In this document: in pieces, positions 12,508 to 22,340 of the stretch
Numbering within the stretch: position 1 is the stretch's first letter
Layout of the letters: each line of letters begins with the position of its first letter
NCBI RefSeq assembly: GCF_037392515.1
Contig: NC_090291.1
Coordinates: forward strand, 36,913,001 to 36,977,000
DNA length: 64,000 nt
From: Haliotis asinina
Lineage: Eukaryota > Mollusca > Gastropoda > Lepetellida > Haliotidae
Direction of reading: 5' to 3'
Position numbers and translations under genes: made by a program
The notes under the pieces: generated by a model
The model's database searches: none
Seen by the model: the letters and a program-made list of their open reading frames with translations, nothing else
What the model was told of the DNA's origin: nothing

Positions 12508-15500
12508 TATCATCATCATCATTGTCGTCATCTTCTTGGTGGTGTTCATGGCCCAGTGTTGAATGTGCCATTGTTTCATTTAGTGGTTAGATTTTGATGT
12601 GTCAGGAACTGGGTTCGAATCTTAGAATATGATCCCTGGTTTGTCAGCACTGCAAGAATCAAGATTTACACATTATAATTATACTTTATTTTTCATCTTT
12701 CATACTCATATTTCATAGGTATTGCCAAATATCTAAAACCTTCATTGCTTCTCTGTCTTTCTGCACTAATCTGAGAGGTGGTTCAAGGACTGAAATACTG
12801 TTCAGAAGGGTGTTAACCCAAATACACTCACCTACCATCAGTCTTATAGTACTCTAAATATTAGCAATTAGCAATCACTTTGAGGATGCACAGTGCATCA
12901 CGACCCTTCTACTTACTTAAGGCTAGTTCACAGGTTGTTCACAGTGGCGTTAAACACAACTGACTGTTTGTGCATCTTATCCTCAGGGTTCAATCAGCTA
13001 ACCTGTTTGAGGAAGGGGTATCTACTTTATCCCATACTCAAGACACCACCCCTACTCATGTTGATCAGTCCCTGGAGACACCAGACTCGGGACAGGGTGT
13101 CTCCCCTCGCAGTGACGCAGCTGTCATGAAGCAGGTCCCAGAGGCAGGCATTTTATCCCGAACCAAGAGCAAGTCACCAGAATACCGTGCTGACAGCCCT
13201 GAGTCTGGGATCCAAGCTGATGTACAGAGAGAGGAAGACTTACAGGATAATCAGTTGTTGGAGCTGGAGGAAGAACCAAAAGACATGGAGGAAGGACCAA
13301 AAGATCTGGAAGAAGAACCAGATATTTCGGAACTTATGAAAGTGGAACTAAGAGGCATTGATGCAGAAAGTCATGGGGAGATTTCAAGAGAGTTTGACGC
13401 TTCCTACATAGATCGTCCAGTCAGTCGTGTCGAGATCCGACGTCAGCACAAACCAGCTTCACCTTCAGAACAAGATTTAGGTATCGTGGATATCCTGAAG
13501 CACCAACTGAGTACCAACAAGGACAAGTGCATGCTGGACATGGTGACACATTCTCCCAACAATTACGGCATCGATGATAACCTCGATGATACACCCCCAG
13601 CCCGTGAGTCCTCCTCACACAAGATCCATATAACGCCTGGCCATGGCAGTTACACTATTCTGCCTTTTGATCCTTACGACAACATCAGGAAGGGCAAGGT
13701 CACGGGAAGTAATTACGTGCACAAGGGTGAATGTTGTCAACCACTAGTGAAGAAGAAAAAGACCAACCGTCAAGTCTTACCAATACAGCAGTTTCCTATA
13801 AGGAAACCCAGCAGTCGATTTGTTGTGGCGCAAAACCCAGTCACGTGTAACTGTCGTCAGAGTTCGTATCAGATGTTGTCAGTACAGGGGTACCACGTTT
13901 TGCTCTCAAAGAGGGTCATGTGACTTTCAGCATTTGTGACCCCTGCTGGAATGGAGATTGTTTCATTTTCAAAGATGATCAAAAAGGAAGCTGCGGAACA
14001 CTTAAACAATTTTTATTTTTCAGTATTTATTTGTAGATGTAATATGCGTGCAATCATTATTTCTTGAAATATTGTGAAAGGTGTATATGACATGTTTTTA
14101 CTTAAGTGATTTTTCCAGGCAATCTATTTTACATTGACTGATTTGTTGTGGCGCAAAACCCAGTCACGTGTAACTGTCGTCAGAGTTCGTATCAGATGTT
14201 GTCAGTACAGGGGTACCATGTTTTGTTCTCAAAGGCAGTCATATGACTTTCAGCAGTACTGACCCCTGCTGGCATGGAGATTTATTTCATTTTCAAAGAT
14301 GATCATAAAGGAAGCTGCGGAACACTTAAACAATTTTCATTTTCAGTATTTATTTGTAGATGATATAAGCGGGCAATCATTATTTCTTGAAATATTGTGA
14401 AAGGTGTATATGACATGTTTTTACTTAAGTGATTTTTCCAGGCAATCTATTTTACATTGACTGATTTGTTGTGGCGCAAAACCCAGTCACGTGTAACTGT
14501 CGTCAGAGTTCGTATCAGATGTTGTCAGTACAGGGGTACCATGTTTTGTTCTCAAAGGCGGTCATATGACTTTCAGCAGTACTGACCCCTGCTGGCATGG
14601 AGATTTGTTTCATTTTCAAAGATGATCATAAAGGAAGCTGCGGAACACTTAAACAATTTTCATTTTCAGTATTTATTTGTAGATGATATAAGCGGGCAAT
14701 CATTATTTCTTGAAATATTGTGAAAGGTGTATATGACATGTTTTTACTTAAGTGATTTTTCCAGGCAATCAATTTGACATTTTTTGTATTTTTGTATGTT
14801 CAAATATTTGGTAAAGCAGTGTATTTTACATTCTGTTGAATGTTGACACTGCTCCCTGGTGCTACTTCTACCTCTACAAGTTGTATTATATTTGTGTTAT
14901 GTTTTGTGGAGTAAGGTATTAATAAGCATTATAATATAGTTATATCCTCCAGTTTTGTTCAGTACAGACTACAAGATTTTTACACATATCTAAGCTATCT
15001 TTTGTCTGAAAACTAATAAATTGAAAAAATGCATTTTTGGTTCCATAAACTGCTCTGAAGGTGCCAGTGTTCTTATGATTATCATAATTTAGGATGAAGG
15101 AATTCATTGCTAGTTTTTTAACCTGACATTTGCTGTTGATTGCATATCAGGAGGAGCTGCATTGAACACTATCTTTCTATATTCTTACTGAGGTCAGAAA
15201 TACAGATTGAATGCATTATGCGACTTTTACACTAAGAATTACTTGAAGAGGAAGAAATTGAACCTATTTTTGTATTTCAGATGCTCGATCTTTTTTTTCC
15301 TTTGTTGCTTCATATCATCATAATCACCACCATATATTCTATTTTTCATACTTGAACTACTGAAAAAAGGGAAAATAAATAATAAAAGTTCATTGGTGTG
15401 TTGTTTAAACAGATTTTTTAACCATCATGTTTATATGGCTATCATAGTGAGTGAGTGAGTGAGTGAGTGTAGAGTGTAGTGCACTCAGCAATATTCCAGC

Positions 15501-18155
15501 TATATGGCGGTGGTCTGTAAATAATCGAGTCTGGACCAGACAGTCCAGTGATCAACACCATGAGCATCGATCTGCGCAGTTGGGAACCCATGACAGGTAG
15601 CTTTCTGCATGCAGAAGAGCTGTGGGATGGCCTAGTGGTTAAAGCACCCTGAAGACCCGAGTTTGATTCCATGGCTACATTCTTTGAAGAACATTTCTGG
15701 TACTCCTTGTCGGATGTTGCTTCAATATTGCAAAAGGTGGTGTAAAACCCTGCTCACTTACTCACTTTCAGCAAGTAGAAATGTACCTGAGCCAAATTCG
15801 GAATACACATGTAATGGTACATTCTGTACTGCAGAAAGTGCTCAACCAGTTCTTTGACTCTAATCGTTGTCTTCAGTTTCTGGATCAGAACTCACATACT
15901 GTTGAAGGAGTTGTATTGCTATATTACAATTGTCTGCCTATCAGTAGACAACTTTAGTCTAATAAATGTTGACTGTTTTCAATATCACAGGGCTAACCCG
16001 TGTTATCTTTGGACAGAGGATAGTCATACTAGTTGATGACTATTGACTAGCAAAAATTGCACAACAGGATTATTTCGTCAGATGGCCAGAGAAATATGGA
16101 GTATTGTATCACATTCAGACACGATTCATATTGCTTACTGGAATGACTACACCCAATTTACTTCCACTTCTGCATGAGAATAAAGAGACAGGTTACCTTA
16201 TCAAGGAATGGACAAGATATTTTTCATTAATTTCATCAAAATATTATCCTACTTTTATGGAACGACTCCTCATCGATACATTTAAAATTTTGTATGTGAA
16301 TAAGGAGACATATTGCCTCATGAAGCAATGAACAAAGATATCATTTTTATTCATTTCATCAAAATATCCTCATTCTGTTCCAAAACTTGTCACTATGTGT
16401 TGTCTGTCATGTGTTCTTCATGGTGAAACCTTCAGTAGGAAAATGGCATTCTTCTACATCAGTGTCTTCATTCATCTACTCTCCCACTTGCTGCTGTCTG
16501 TCACTCCTGCCTGTTTCCTTGGTAAGTTTTCTCCCTTGTTGTATTTTAAGAGTTGTCCCCTTTCTTGATATTCAATGTTTGGTTGTTCCTTTTTATAATA
16601 TGTCATGTTGACACTTTTCAATTAATACCTTATTATCATATATATATCATCATTTTGTCATAGTTATATTCAAGTATATTATTTTTCAGTAGAAAGGGTA
16701 ATATTTCTAACACATGTATACAAATTAGAGTGACTTGTTGATGCTAATGTATTTTCAGTCCAATCCCTAAGGCACCAAAGACAAGCTTGGACCATAGTTA
16801 CATGAAGGTAAGCGTTAAGTTAAACAGAAAATGGAAATTCTCCAACATGTAAGAAGGATAGGGGGGTTGACAGACAAGAACAAATCTCGAGGGGGGATAT
16901 TTGTCTTCTCTGTTTCAAGAAATCTTTCTTACAAACAGTCAATTTCAAGTTGCACTTTGTTAGCCCAGACTGAACTTTGACCAGCCAATTCAAATGAAGG
17001 ATAAGTGATGACAGCTTTGTCAGAAGTGGTTTGTCTTTAATTCTTCACTGCCGAGGCTTACATTCCTTTTTAAGACACAGGATCTATATATGCTGCCCAC
17101 CAGCATTTGCCTACTAACAGGAAGAATTTTAGAAAGCCCTGATGCATAGACTTGGTCAAGAATTGGTCAGTTCATATAAATGAAGCTCTGATGTTATATT
17201 CCAGAGTGTGAAACACAAAGATGGCCACCCAGACATCCACATACAAGGTAGGCTGAATCTGTGCTCACTTTCCAACCCATGCAGATCAATGTTTGTTATG
17301 TCAGCAAGAAGAGACAGCCAAGTTAACGTTCACCCACCTCAGTGACTGCCCAGTCAAGTGTCCATTTGTAATGTTAAGAAGAATGCTTTATACATGAAGA
17401 GACCTACTTAGTTACTGATTTCAGTATCACATCAGCTACATCAGCTAAAGTTTATTTGGTTGTGTGAGTTTGAGTGTTTATTTATATACATCTATGCATT
17501 CTTTCTTTCAGGCCAGGGGTCAGTAGGAACCAGCCAGAGGGGAGACTCTGTTGCAGATAACAGGAGTCCACACCCAGCTGAATGGGTGCCTGAAACTGAG
17601 TCTCATCAATGCCCAGCACCGCAGGGCGAAAAATCTGAGGATGGAAACCGTGGTGGCACTTTTGTCACAGAAGGAGCGGTTGAGACTAATGGTAACCATG
17701 GTGATGTTGCTGAAACTAATGGTAACCATGGTGATGCTGCTGAGGCAGAAAGTAACCATGGTGATTCTGGTGAAACAAAAGGTAACCATGGTGATTCTTG
17801 TGAAGCAGAAGGTAACCATGGCGACAGTGCCAATTTAGAAAAAGAGATCAACCATGATGAAACAAGGAATACTGATGAAAATCATAACAACACTGTAGGA
17901 GAAACAGATTCCACGGAGGTTGTGAAGACAGAGACACAGGAAGTGGATCAGAGTGAGGCTCAGACTGGCCAGGAAGTGGCTGACCAAGAGAAGTCAGATG
18001 GTCAGGGTGTTGATGGACAGGGAGTAGATGAAGGTGATGATGGGAGTACGGAAGAGGTAGAGGAAGGTGTGGAGAAGGGAGAGGAAGTGAAAGACTCTGA
18101 AGAAAATACAGAAAAGGTTCAGCAGGAGGAAGAAAACCAGATTATAGACAGCTGA
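8342..18155 (+). CDS. Gene A: unrecognised coiled-coil/acidic protein with two alternative 3' ends
   Basis: Seen: exons 8342-8465, 9307-9441 and 12202-12353 join without a frame break and all have AG/GT borders. The last ends with two bases of a codon. Both 12987-13923 and 16759-16807 begin with the single base needed, so either can follow. The first choice ends at 13923, the second continues through 17205-17247 and 17512-18155. The shared part is basic and Ser/Thr-rich at first (TPTKSPRVLSKGDKHL), then a charged helical segment (SYQALRLEKEWTELHNRR; DDELQQLKDLSEARQVLRDK). The proximal end adds 311 residues, the distal end about 245 very acidic residues. No enzyme motif, signal peptide or membrane segment is seen. 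The 5' end is not resolved and may include the exon at 4989. The helical part suggests protein binding or a scaffold role, but I do not recognise the family. Two separate genes remain possible. Confidence 0.6.
8773..8911 (+). mobile_element. SINE family 1
   Basis: tRNA-like head remnant GCGGCCTAGTG with a B-box-like GATTCGATTCC, then GTACAATGTGTCAAGC, GATATTGCTGGAATATTGCT and the tail AAAACTAAACTCAC. The A-box region is partly deleted. Confidence 0.85.
9307..9441 (+). CDS. Gene A coding exon, charged helical segment
   Basis: TTACAG before and GTGAGG after; 135 bases, 45 codons, phase 0 at both ends. The peptide runs TGVRVEKKILDLDNQDRWNT and then SYQALRLEKEWTELHNRRSM. It is strongly charged and predicted helical. 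A foldback element sits about 40 bp downstream in the following intron. Confidence 0.8.
9484..9943. mobile_element. Foldback element with long terminal inverted repeats, copy 1
   Basis: The left arm (ATCTCCAGGGTGTACGTTCT...) and right arm (...AACCCTGGAGATATCGAGAG) are inverted copies about 90 bp long. The interior matches the copy at 61518-62024, for example AACCATGCAGAG and TTGTTGACACTGGCAAGCT. It encodes no transposase and is non-autonomous. Confidence 0.85.
10031..10192 (+). mobile_element. SINE family 1
   Basis: A clear A-box-type GGTAGCCTAGTGGTTAAAGC, GTTCGCTCAT, then ACAATGTGTGAAGCCCGTTT and a degraded tail. Confidence 0.85.
10232..10345 (+). mobile_element. SINE family 2, degraded
   Basis: TTGATCACTGGATAATCTGG, TCCAGACTTCATTGTTTACA and AGCTGGAATGTTACTGAG match the core and tail of this family. 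The tail repeat is lost. Confidence 0.6.
11388..11580 (+). mobile_element. SINE family 2, degraded
   Basis: GGTGGTCAGGCTCACTGACTT, CTCGATGCTCATGATG and TCGATTATTTACAGACAGCC fit the family core. It is the first of three copies in a row. Confidence 0.7.
11660..11792 (+). mobile_element. SINE family 2, 5'-truncated
   Basis: ATGTTGATCATTGGATTGTC through GCTGGAATATTGCTAAGTGC and AAAACTAAGTTCACTCAC. Confidence 0.8.
11840..12145 (+). mobile_element. SINE family 2, near full length, with expanded TCAC tail
   Basis: Starts GTCCGGAATAGAATAGGTCTT and includes AAAAGGCGACTATGCTTG, GCGACTAACGGAATCGG, the GATCACTGAATTGTCTGG core and the GCGGCGTAAAACTAAAC tail. The tail runs straight into (CTCA)n at 12094-12145. 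This is the most complete copy of family 2 here. Confidence 0.9.
12202..12353 (+). CDS. Gene A coding exon, last shared exon
   Basis: TTTGTCAG before and consensus GTGAGT after. It enters in phase 0 and leaves with CA, two bases of a codon. The peptide includes ILRHRVDKMYMMSGSG and DDELQQLKDLSEARQVLRDK and is predicted helical. Adding G from 12987 gives Gln and adding T from 16759 gives His, so both continuations are in frame. Confidence 0.8.
12428..12531. repeat. TCC/TCA trinucleotide microsatellite
   Basis: (CTC)n passing into (ATC)n with a few interruptions, starting about 75 bp after an exon. It creates long Ser, Ile, Asp and Met runs in other frames that should not be read as proteins. 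Confidence 0.95.
12987..13923 (+). CDS. Gene A proximal terminal exon
   Basis: Preceded by TTATCCTCAG and open for 311 residues to TGA. Content in order: a Ser/Thr/Pro-rich start, a Glu-rich block at about residues 75-115 (LLELEEEPKDMEEGPKDLEE), a mixed middle with IVDILKHQLSTNKDKC, a segment with HITPGHGSYTILPFDPYDNI, a Lys cluster (VKKKKTNRQ) and a Cys-containing tail (CNCRQSSYQMLSVQGYH). No family is recognised. The last 100 bp and the stop lie inside the 323-bp tandem repeat. A polyadenylation signal at 15374 would end this form. Confidence 0.75.
13817..14771. repeat. 323-bp tandem repeat, three copies, starting in coding sequence
   Basis: GATTTGTTGTGGCGCAAAAC occurs at 13817, 14140 and 14463, exactly 323 bp apart each time. 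Each copy holds the end of the gene A proximal terminal exon, its stop codon and about 215 bp of 3' untranslated sequence. Copies 2 and 3 resemble each other more (GGCATGGAGATT, GATATAAGCGGGCAATC) than either resembles copy 1. Confidence 0.95.
15374..15379 (+). promoter_or_regulatory. Candidate polyadenylation signal, gene A proximal form
   Basis: AATAAA, followed by a second AATAAA a few bases on and a GT-rich stretch (GGTGTGTTG). Another AATAAA is at 15015. Which is used cannot be told from sequence. Confidence 0.4.
15447..15595 (-). mobile_element. SINE family 2, 5'-truncated
   Basis: GTGAGTGAGTGAGTG tail, CACTCAGCAATATTCCAGCT, GTCTGTAAATAATCGAGTCT and the core through GATCTGCGCAGTTGGGAACC. 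Confidence 0.9.
15621..15766 (+). mobile_element. SINE family 1
   Basis: GGCCTAGTGGTTAAAGCACC and AGTTTGATTCC (A- and B-box positions), then TTGCTTCAATATTGC and a GTGTAAAACC tail with CTCAC repeats. It abuts the family 2 copy that lies in the opposite orientation. Confidence 0.8.
16171..16378. repeat. Degenerate duplication at 120-bp spacing
   Basis: TGCATGAGAATAAAGAGACA at 16171 is matched by TGTATGTGAATAAGGAGACA at 16291, and TTCATCAAAATAT recurs at the same spacing. Confidence 0.8.
16759..16807 (+). CDS. Gene A distal-form exon
   Basis: TATTTTCAG before and GTAAGC after. It enters needing two bases, exactly what the exon at 12202 supplies, and codes PIPKAPKTSLDHSYMK. It leaves in phase 0. 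Skipping the proximal terminal exon gives a continuous frame. Confidence 0.6.
17205..17247 (+). CDS. Gene A distal-form exon
   Basis: TATTCCAG before and GTAGGC after. It codes SVKHKDGHPDIHIQ plus one base of a Gly codon completed by the next exon. Small, but the phases fit on both sides. Confidence 0.6.
17512..18155 (+). CDS. Gene A distal terminal exon, acidic with 10-residue repeats
   Basis: Preceded by CTTTCTTTCAG and open for 213 residues to TGA. The first part is polar, then five tandem 10-residue units of the form ETNGNHGDVA occupy 17682-17831. The rest is highly acidic and Gln-rich (EGVEKGEEVKDSEENTEKVQ) and ends IIDS. It is predicted disordered, with no known domain. AATAAA lies 276 bp after the stop. 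Confidence 0.7.
17682..17831. repeat. 30-bp coding minisatellite, five copies
   Basis: Each unit contains GGTAACCATGGTGAT or a near match. At protein level the NHGD core is constant in all five units, while the residues between cores vary. Confidence 0.9.
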
Positions 18156-18297
18156 GTCCAATGTGTCATCCGATGTATGACATCAGCAGTACATCAACTC
18201 GAAAACAGTGTGTTTCAGACAGTGAACGATCAGGAGGATCACTGTCTCTTAGTGTAGATCCATGAGCAAGATCCACTATTTTCATTACAGAGGATCA

Positions 18298-18406
18298 GGC
18301 CCTAGATTTTCAAAACTCTCTTGGTGCTAAGATAGTCTTAAGTGCCATACCTGAACATTAACTTACAACCATCTTAGCTCTAAGTTAGCTTCGAAAATCG
18401 AGGCCT
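18298..18406. mobile_element. Palindromic mini-element of about 105 bp, copy 1
   Basis: The left arm GGCCCTAGATTTTCAAAACT and the right arm ending GCTTCGAAAATCGAGGCC are inverted, and the AACATTAACTTACAAC centre is shared with the copy at 25775. It lies in the gene A distal 3' untranslated region, just before its polyadenylation signal. Confidence 0.8.
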
Positions 18407-18430
18407 ATAATGTGAAACAGTGTGAGCAAT

Positions 18431-18436
18431 AATAAA
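18431..18436 (+). promoter_or_regulatory. Candidate polyadenylation signal, gene A distal form
   Basis: AATAAA 276 bp downstream of the distal stop codon. Confidence 0.4.
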
Positions 18437-19048
18437 TACCCGACAACCACACAGACCAATCCTTGATCATCCTTTTAAAGCAGCTTCCATCTGTATAGAA
18501 ATTGCTGTTGGAATCTCATGTGGGGTCCAACGTTCAGGTGATTCGGGTCTTCCATTATGCCTATTTTATTTTACTTAGTTTATGGATTCGCGGACCCCCA
18601 GATGTGAAGGAAGTGTGGAAAATAAATTGTTTTTGCATATATATTTTTGCCATTATACCAGTATGCTGCCAACCCGATAAAAAAGAAAGAAAGTGAAAAA
18701 ATAGAGGAAAAAAAAGCAAATGATACCTTTGAAATATTCCCTTGAAACAGAGAGAAAGGTAATGCCACAGACTCCTCAGCTGGCATGCTGTACCTGCATA
18801 TACATGTATGATATACTTGGTATGCAAATAACATCCTTATACACTGTATTAACTTTATACCCTCTCTATTGACCTAAAATTTATTTTTCTAAAATCCTTA
18901 AACCAAGTAATCAGAAAAAAGGCTGTAAGTTAACCAAGTAATCAGAAAAAAGGCTGTAAGTTGACTCTGTATACAGTCATTATGTTACATGCTTTATATG
19001 TTAGAGGCATCTTGGCATATTCCTTCACTAGAAGGTGATCAAGTACTA
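18437..19048. other. Intergenic stretch
   Basis: No gene seen. It contains a 32-bp direct duplication (18905-18965, with GTAATCAGAAAAAAGGCTGT twice). Confidence 0.5.
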
Positions 19049-19813
19049 ACAAAAGTAACAAAAGTTTAGCAACGCCCAATGAAACAGTCCACTAAACAGA
19101 AAGAAATGAGGATATTATCACTTTGACCATTTTCAATCACAAATCTGAATCAAACAGTTGTGATGTCAGTACGAAATCGAAAGCCTGTGCACTACAAAGC
19201 GAGAGGGGTGAGTCAGTGAAATTCACATGTACGAACAAGAGGCATGGGGCCAAGCAGAACAGAGATGATTACAGATGAGCAGTGGATCCAGTCATGTTCC
19301 TCTATTCCGCTGAGGACTTTCAGCAAGACATGGTGCACTGGCAAATCCGTTGCGATGTGATGATGTCATGAGATAACAATCTTCACATGGTGTTGTTTTC
19401 CGAGGTCTGTCACTGTTTCATTTTGTGCCTGACATGACTGGAGACATGAAATGGTTCTGTGGGGGACCGGAAAATGTCTAGCAACCTGTCGTAAGCTCAT
19501 CCCGGCTGTCAGCATTCCAATGGCATTTTCTGTAATTCCCCTGTGACGCCCCATTGTGTTACAACCTTGTGATGTGGTGTATTTTTATGACAGTAAGCAG
19601 TTGTGACGTCAATCGTTTAAAGATTGGATTCCAGTGGTACCCATGGTCCGTTATATCATGTGCAGTGTAGCTCACAGGATGCACTTAAATTAAAATTTGG
19701 CCAATTTGGTGTCTTTGTACAATATGACATGCCAGGTCTTACCAGACATTACTAACTAGATAACATTTCTGGAGTTTACAACATTCAAGATTTGGATGTT
19801 GCTAAACTTTTGT
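19049..19813 (-). mobile_element. Tc1/mariner-type transposon relic
   Basis: The left end contains ACAAAAGTTTAGCAACGCCCA and the right end is its near inverse, GGATGTTGCTAAACTTTTGT, with TA on both outer sides as expected for this superfamily. On the minus strand, 19554-19366 encodes the start of a Tc1-like transposase: MGRHRGITENAIGMLTAGMS followed by LRQVARHFPVPHRTIS, the helix-turn-helix that binds the ends. The frame then loses similarity, and the element is about half the size of a complete one with no catalytic domain seen. It is an internally deleted, inactive copy. Confidence 0.85.
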
Positions 19814-19867
19814 TAATGAGTTTATAATGCTGCTTAAACACACGTTGGCAGTAGACACCATGATCAG

Positions 19868-20010
19868 GGAAGATCTAGCTAAGAATTGGTCTTCTGCAAG
19901 CAAATGAACCCGTGCTTAGGGGATGGCTATCATGACAGGTCGGTCAGGCTCCAAGACTTGGTTGATACATACTTACGTATCACAGAAATATTTACAGGCC
20001 ATACTTATGG
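19868..20010 (+). mobile_element. SINE family 2, strongly degraded
   Basis: AGCTAAGAATTGGTCTTC, GGTCAGGCTCCAAGACTTGG and ATATTTACAGGCCATACTTA fit the order of the family, with much divergence. Confidence 0.5.
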
Positions 20011-20385
20011 TGTTGAATTTTCCCTCAGTAGTTCTATGTTTGTTAAATCACAAGAAGAAGGTTAGTAGAATGTAGTAGGGTGATTTCATTTTCTTGGGGC
20101 TATCTAATTTTGCATGTGTTATATTTGGCTATACAGTGTTTTAGTTTCCAGAAAAAATATACACAAAAATGTTAAAATTGCATGCACTTTCTGACACCAA
20201 TCTTGAAGCCAGTTTATGATTAATTCACCATCAATTGTGTGTGTTAGCTTTGAGTGAAAAGTAGGTCAGTAGAAATTATTTCAACCACAATCAGTCATAT
20301 CACTGCAGAAGACATAAAAAATAGACTTTATATGTTCCACCCATTTTTTAAATCAAACTGTGGCCTCCAGTAGAGTGTGTTAAAG
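20011..20385. other. Stretch with no recognised feature
   Basis: AT-rich sequence without open frames of note. Confidence 0.4.
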
Positions 20386-20541
20386 AGTTTGGTTTTATGC
20401 CGCTTTTAGCAACACTCCAGCAACTTCACAGCAGACAACACCAGAAAAGGGCTTCACACATTGTACCCGTGTGATGAATTGAACACATGCCTTTGGCGTG
20501 ACGAGGGAACGCTTTAACCACTAAGCTACCCCCACCACCCT
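20386..20541 (-). mobile_element. SINE family 1
   Basis: GCCGCTTTTAGCAACACTCC, CCAGAAAAGGGCTTCACACA, TTGTACCCGTGTG and the inverse tRNA-like head ACGCTTTAACCACTAAGCTA. Confidence 0.9.
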
Positions 20542-21765
20542 GCCTCTAGTGGAGAGCTTAACCATTGGATTCTACCAATGGGTGCATGGGTGCAGATATT
20601 GGGTGAAATCTGAACAACGATGCTCTCTTTCTACATTTGATGTCATTTATCAACATCTGTGATATGTACTCGTTCTTTCCACTGTATATCAACTTGCCCC
20701 AAACATTTTCAGCTATTGTTTATGTATCTAATCAAATATAACCTCATTTACATATTATTAAGCATCAGCTGTGATAACAATTACATCATGGATGTCGTGT
20801 TCGAGTACCATTGAGTATAAGCTGTAGTCTGCACTGTTGTTGAAGACATATATACATGGCAGTTGAAGCACCTGTAATTGGAAGAGCTATTGGTACTCTC
20901 AGTTGGTTTTTGATTTTAATTTTGGGATAAGTAATGTTTCTACTGGCAAACGAGGATAACTTCAGCACTGACCTGACATGTAGCATATGTGAGGGACGCC
21001 CAGTGGTGCTTGCCATTGTGAGCAAAGGGGTCTGAGGTTGTCTACGATCAAGTGTTTGATCGACCATGAGAGCAAACCATGTGCAGCTACGTGCTGAATC
21101 AATTTTATTGTTATACACTGCACATGCACTAGCCTCCATCTGCTCTACCATTCACAAACCAAATGGATTCACTCATTGCCTTGCACTGCCTACTCCTTGT
21201 AAATGCATTCCCTGCACCGGTCCAACCTATCCTTGTTTGCCAATAATTATGAAAACAATTTCAAAAGAGTAACCACTCTAATCTGATCAATTAAGATAGA
21301 TGTGAAAGAATGATGAAAGATAATTGATTGTTGTTTGTCTTTCCATAAATATCACAGACTATTTCTTTCCAAAAAGTTTTTTTTCCATTGGTGTTAGTGT
21401 TAGAACAGGGCAATGGAAAATTGAAATTATTGAAACAAGTTCTAATTACACTTTTCTTTTTGTTGGAAACTCTTGTTAACCAACATACAACATAAGACCT
21501 TACCATGCATTCACCACAAACCTGTGGTGGACTTGTTGGTTCTCACTCATGACCTCTGACTCAGCACAGCACTCCAAGGTTGTAGCGGCACCTTGATGTT
21601 GTTGGTCTCTTCATGGTATTGTACTGACATCCTTTCATGGATGAGGACCAGTCGTCAGCGATGGAGAAAGTTTCACATTACCCCTCCCTCTTAGGCAGTC
21701 TTGTTTAGGCTTACTGATTGTCTTAGACCCGAACCTTTGAAGAGCTTTATTATGTGAAGTTGGCG
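20542..21765. other. Intergenic stretch with no recognised gene
   Basis: A 121-codon open frame on the minus strand at 20786-21151 has no recognisable motif or neighbouring exon and is not called. Confidence 0.4.
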
Positions 21766-21920
21766 AGTTTAGTTTCTACGCCGCTTTTAGCAATATCTCA
21801 GCAGTATCACAGCAGGGGACACCAGAAATAGGCACATTACACATTGAGCACGTGGGAAACTGAAGTCTGGTCCTTGGCATGATGAGCAAATGCCTTAACC
21901 GCTTGGCGACCCCACAGCCC
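21766..21920 (-). mobile_element. SINE family 1
   Basis: TACGCCGCTTTTAGCAATAT, GGGGACACCAGAAATAGGC and TGCCTTAACCGCTTGGCGA (inverse A-box region). Confidence 0.9.
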
Positions 21921-22340
21921 TTTGATGATGTGAAATTAGGAACACACTGGTTGTGGAGAGTTGTGACAGCCTTTGGTAGCTTCACCAGTGCTCACTCCTG
22001 GGAGTTTCTTGTTTTTGGTCCTGCTGTCTCTGCAAGACATGCAGTGCATGTTGTGGTTCCTCAGGAAAATATATTTGTTCAAAATATGACTCTGTGACAC
22101 TGAGTAGCTAGAACAAGCCCTGAAAAGTAATGAGAAATAAATTCAAGAAGTTGTTATCCATAATCTTTTCCTGTAATGAGTTCAAAGCTAAACCTGCACC
22201 AGCATTACTTTAGCCATGGAGTGACTTTTGAACTGGAATTACTTTGGTAGGTGAAATAGAACCAGTTTGTTAAAAATATCCATCCCCAAAATCAGTATTG
22301 TCAAGGTTTCCTTTGATGGGCATTTATGAAGTTGTGTTGA

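Noticed and set aside
12299-12590. Poly-Asp, poly-Ser, poly-Ile and poly-Met open frames.
   Set aside because: Produced by the TCC/TCA microsatellite in an intron.
17520-17851. Open frames on the minus strand and in another plus frame over the NHGD repeat.
   Set aside because: Shadows of the 30-bp repeat. The plus-strand frame continues far beyond it and is bounded by fitting splice sites.
20786-21151. 121-codon open frame on the minus strand.
   Set aside because: Composition is unlike a folded protein, and there are no splice signals or partner exons.
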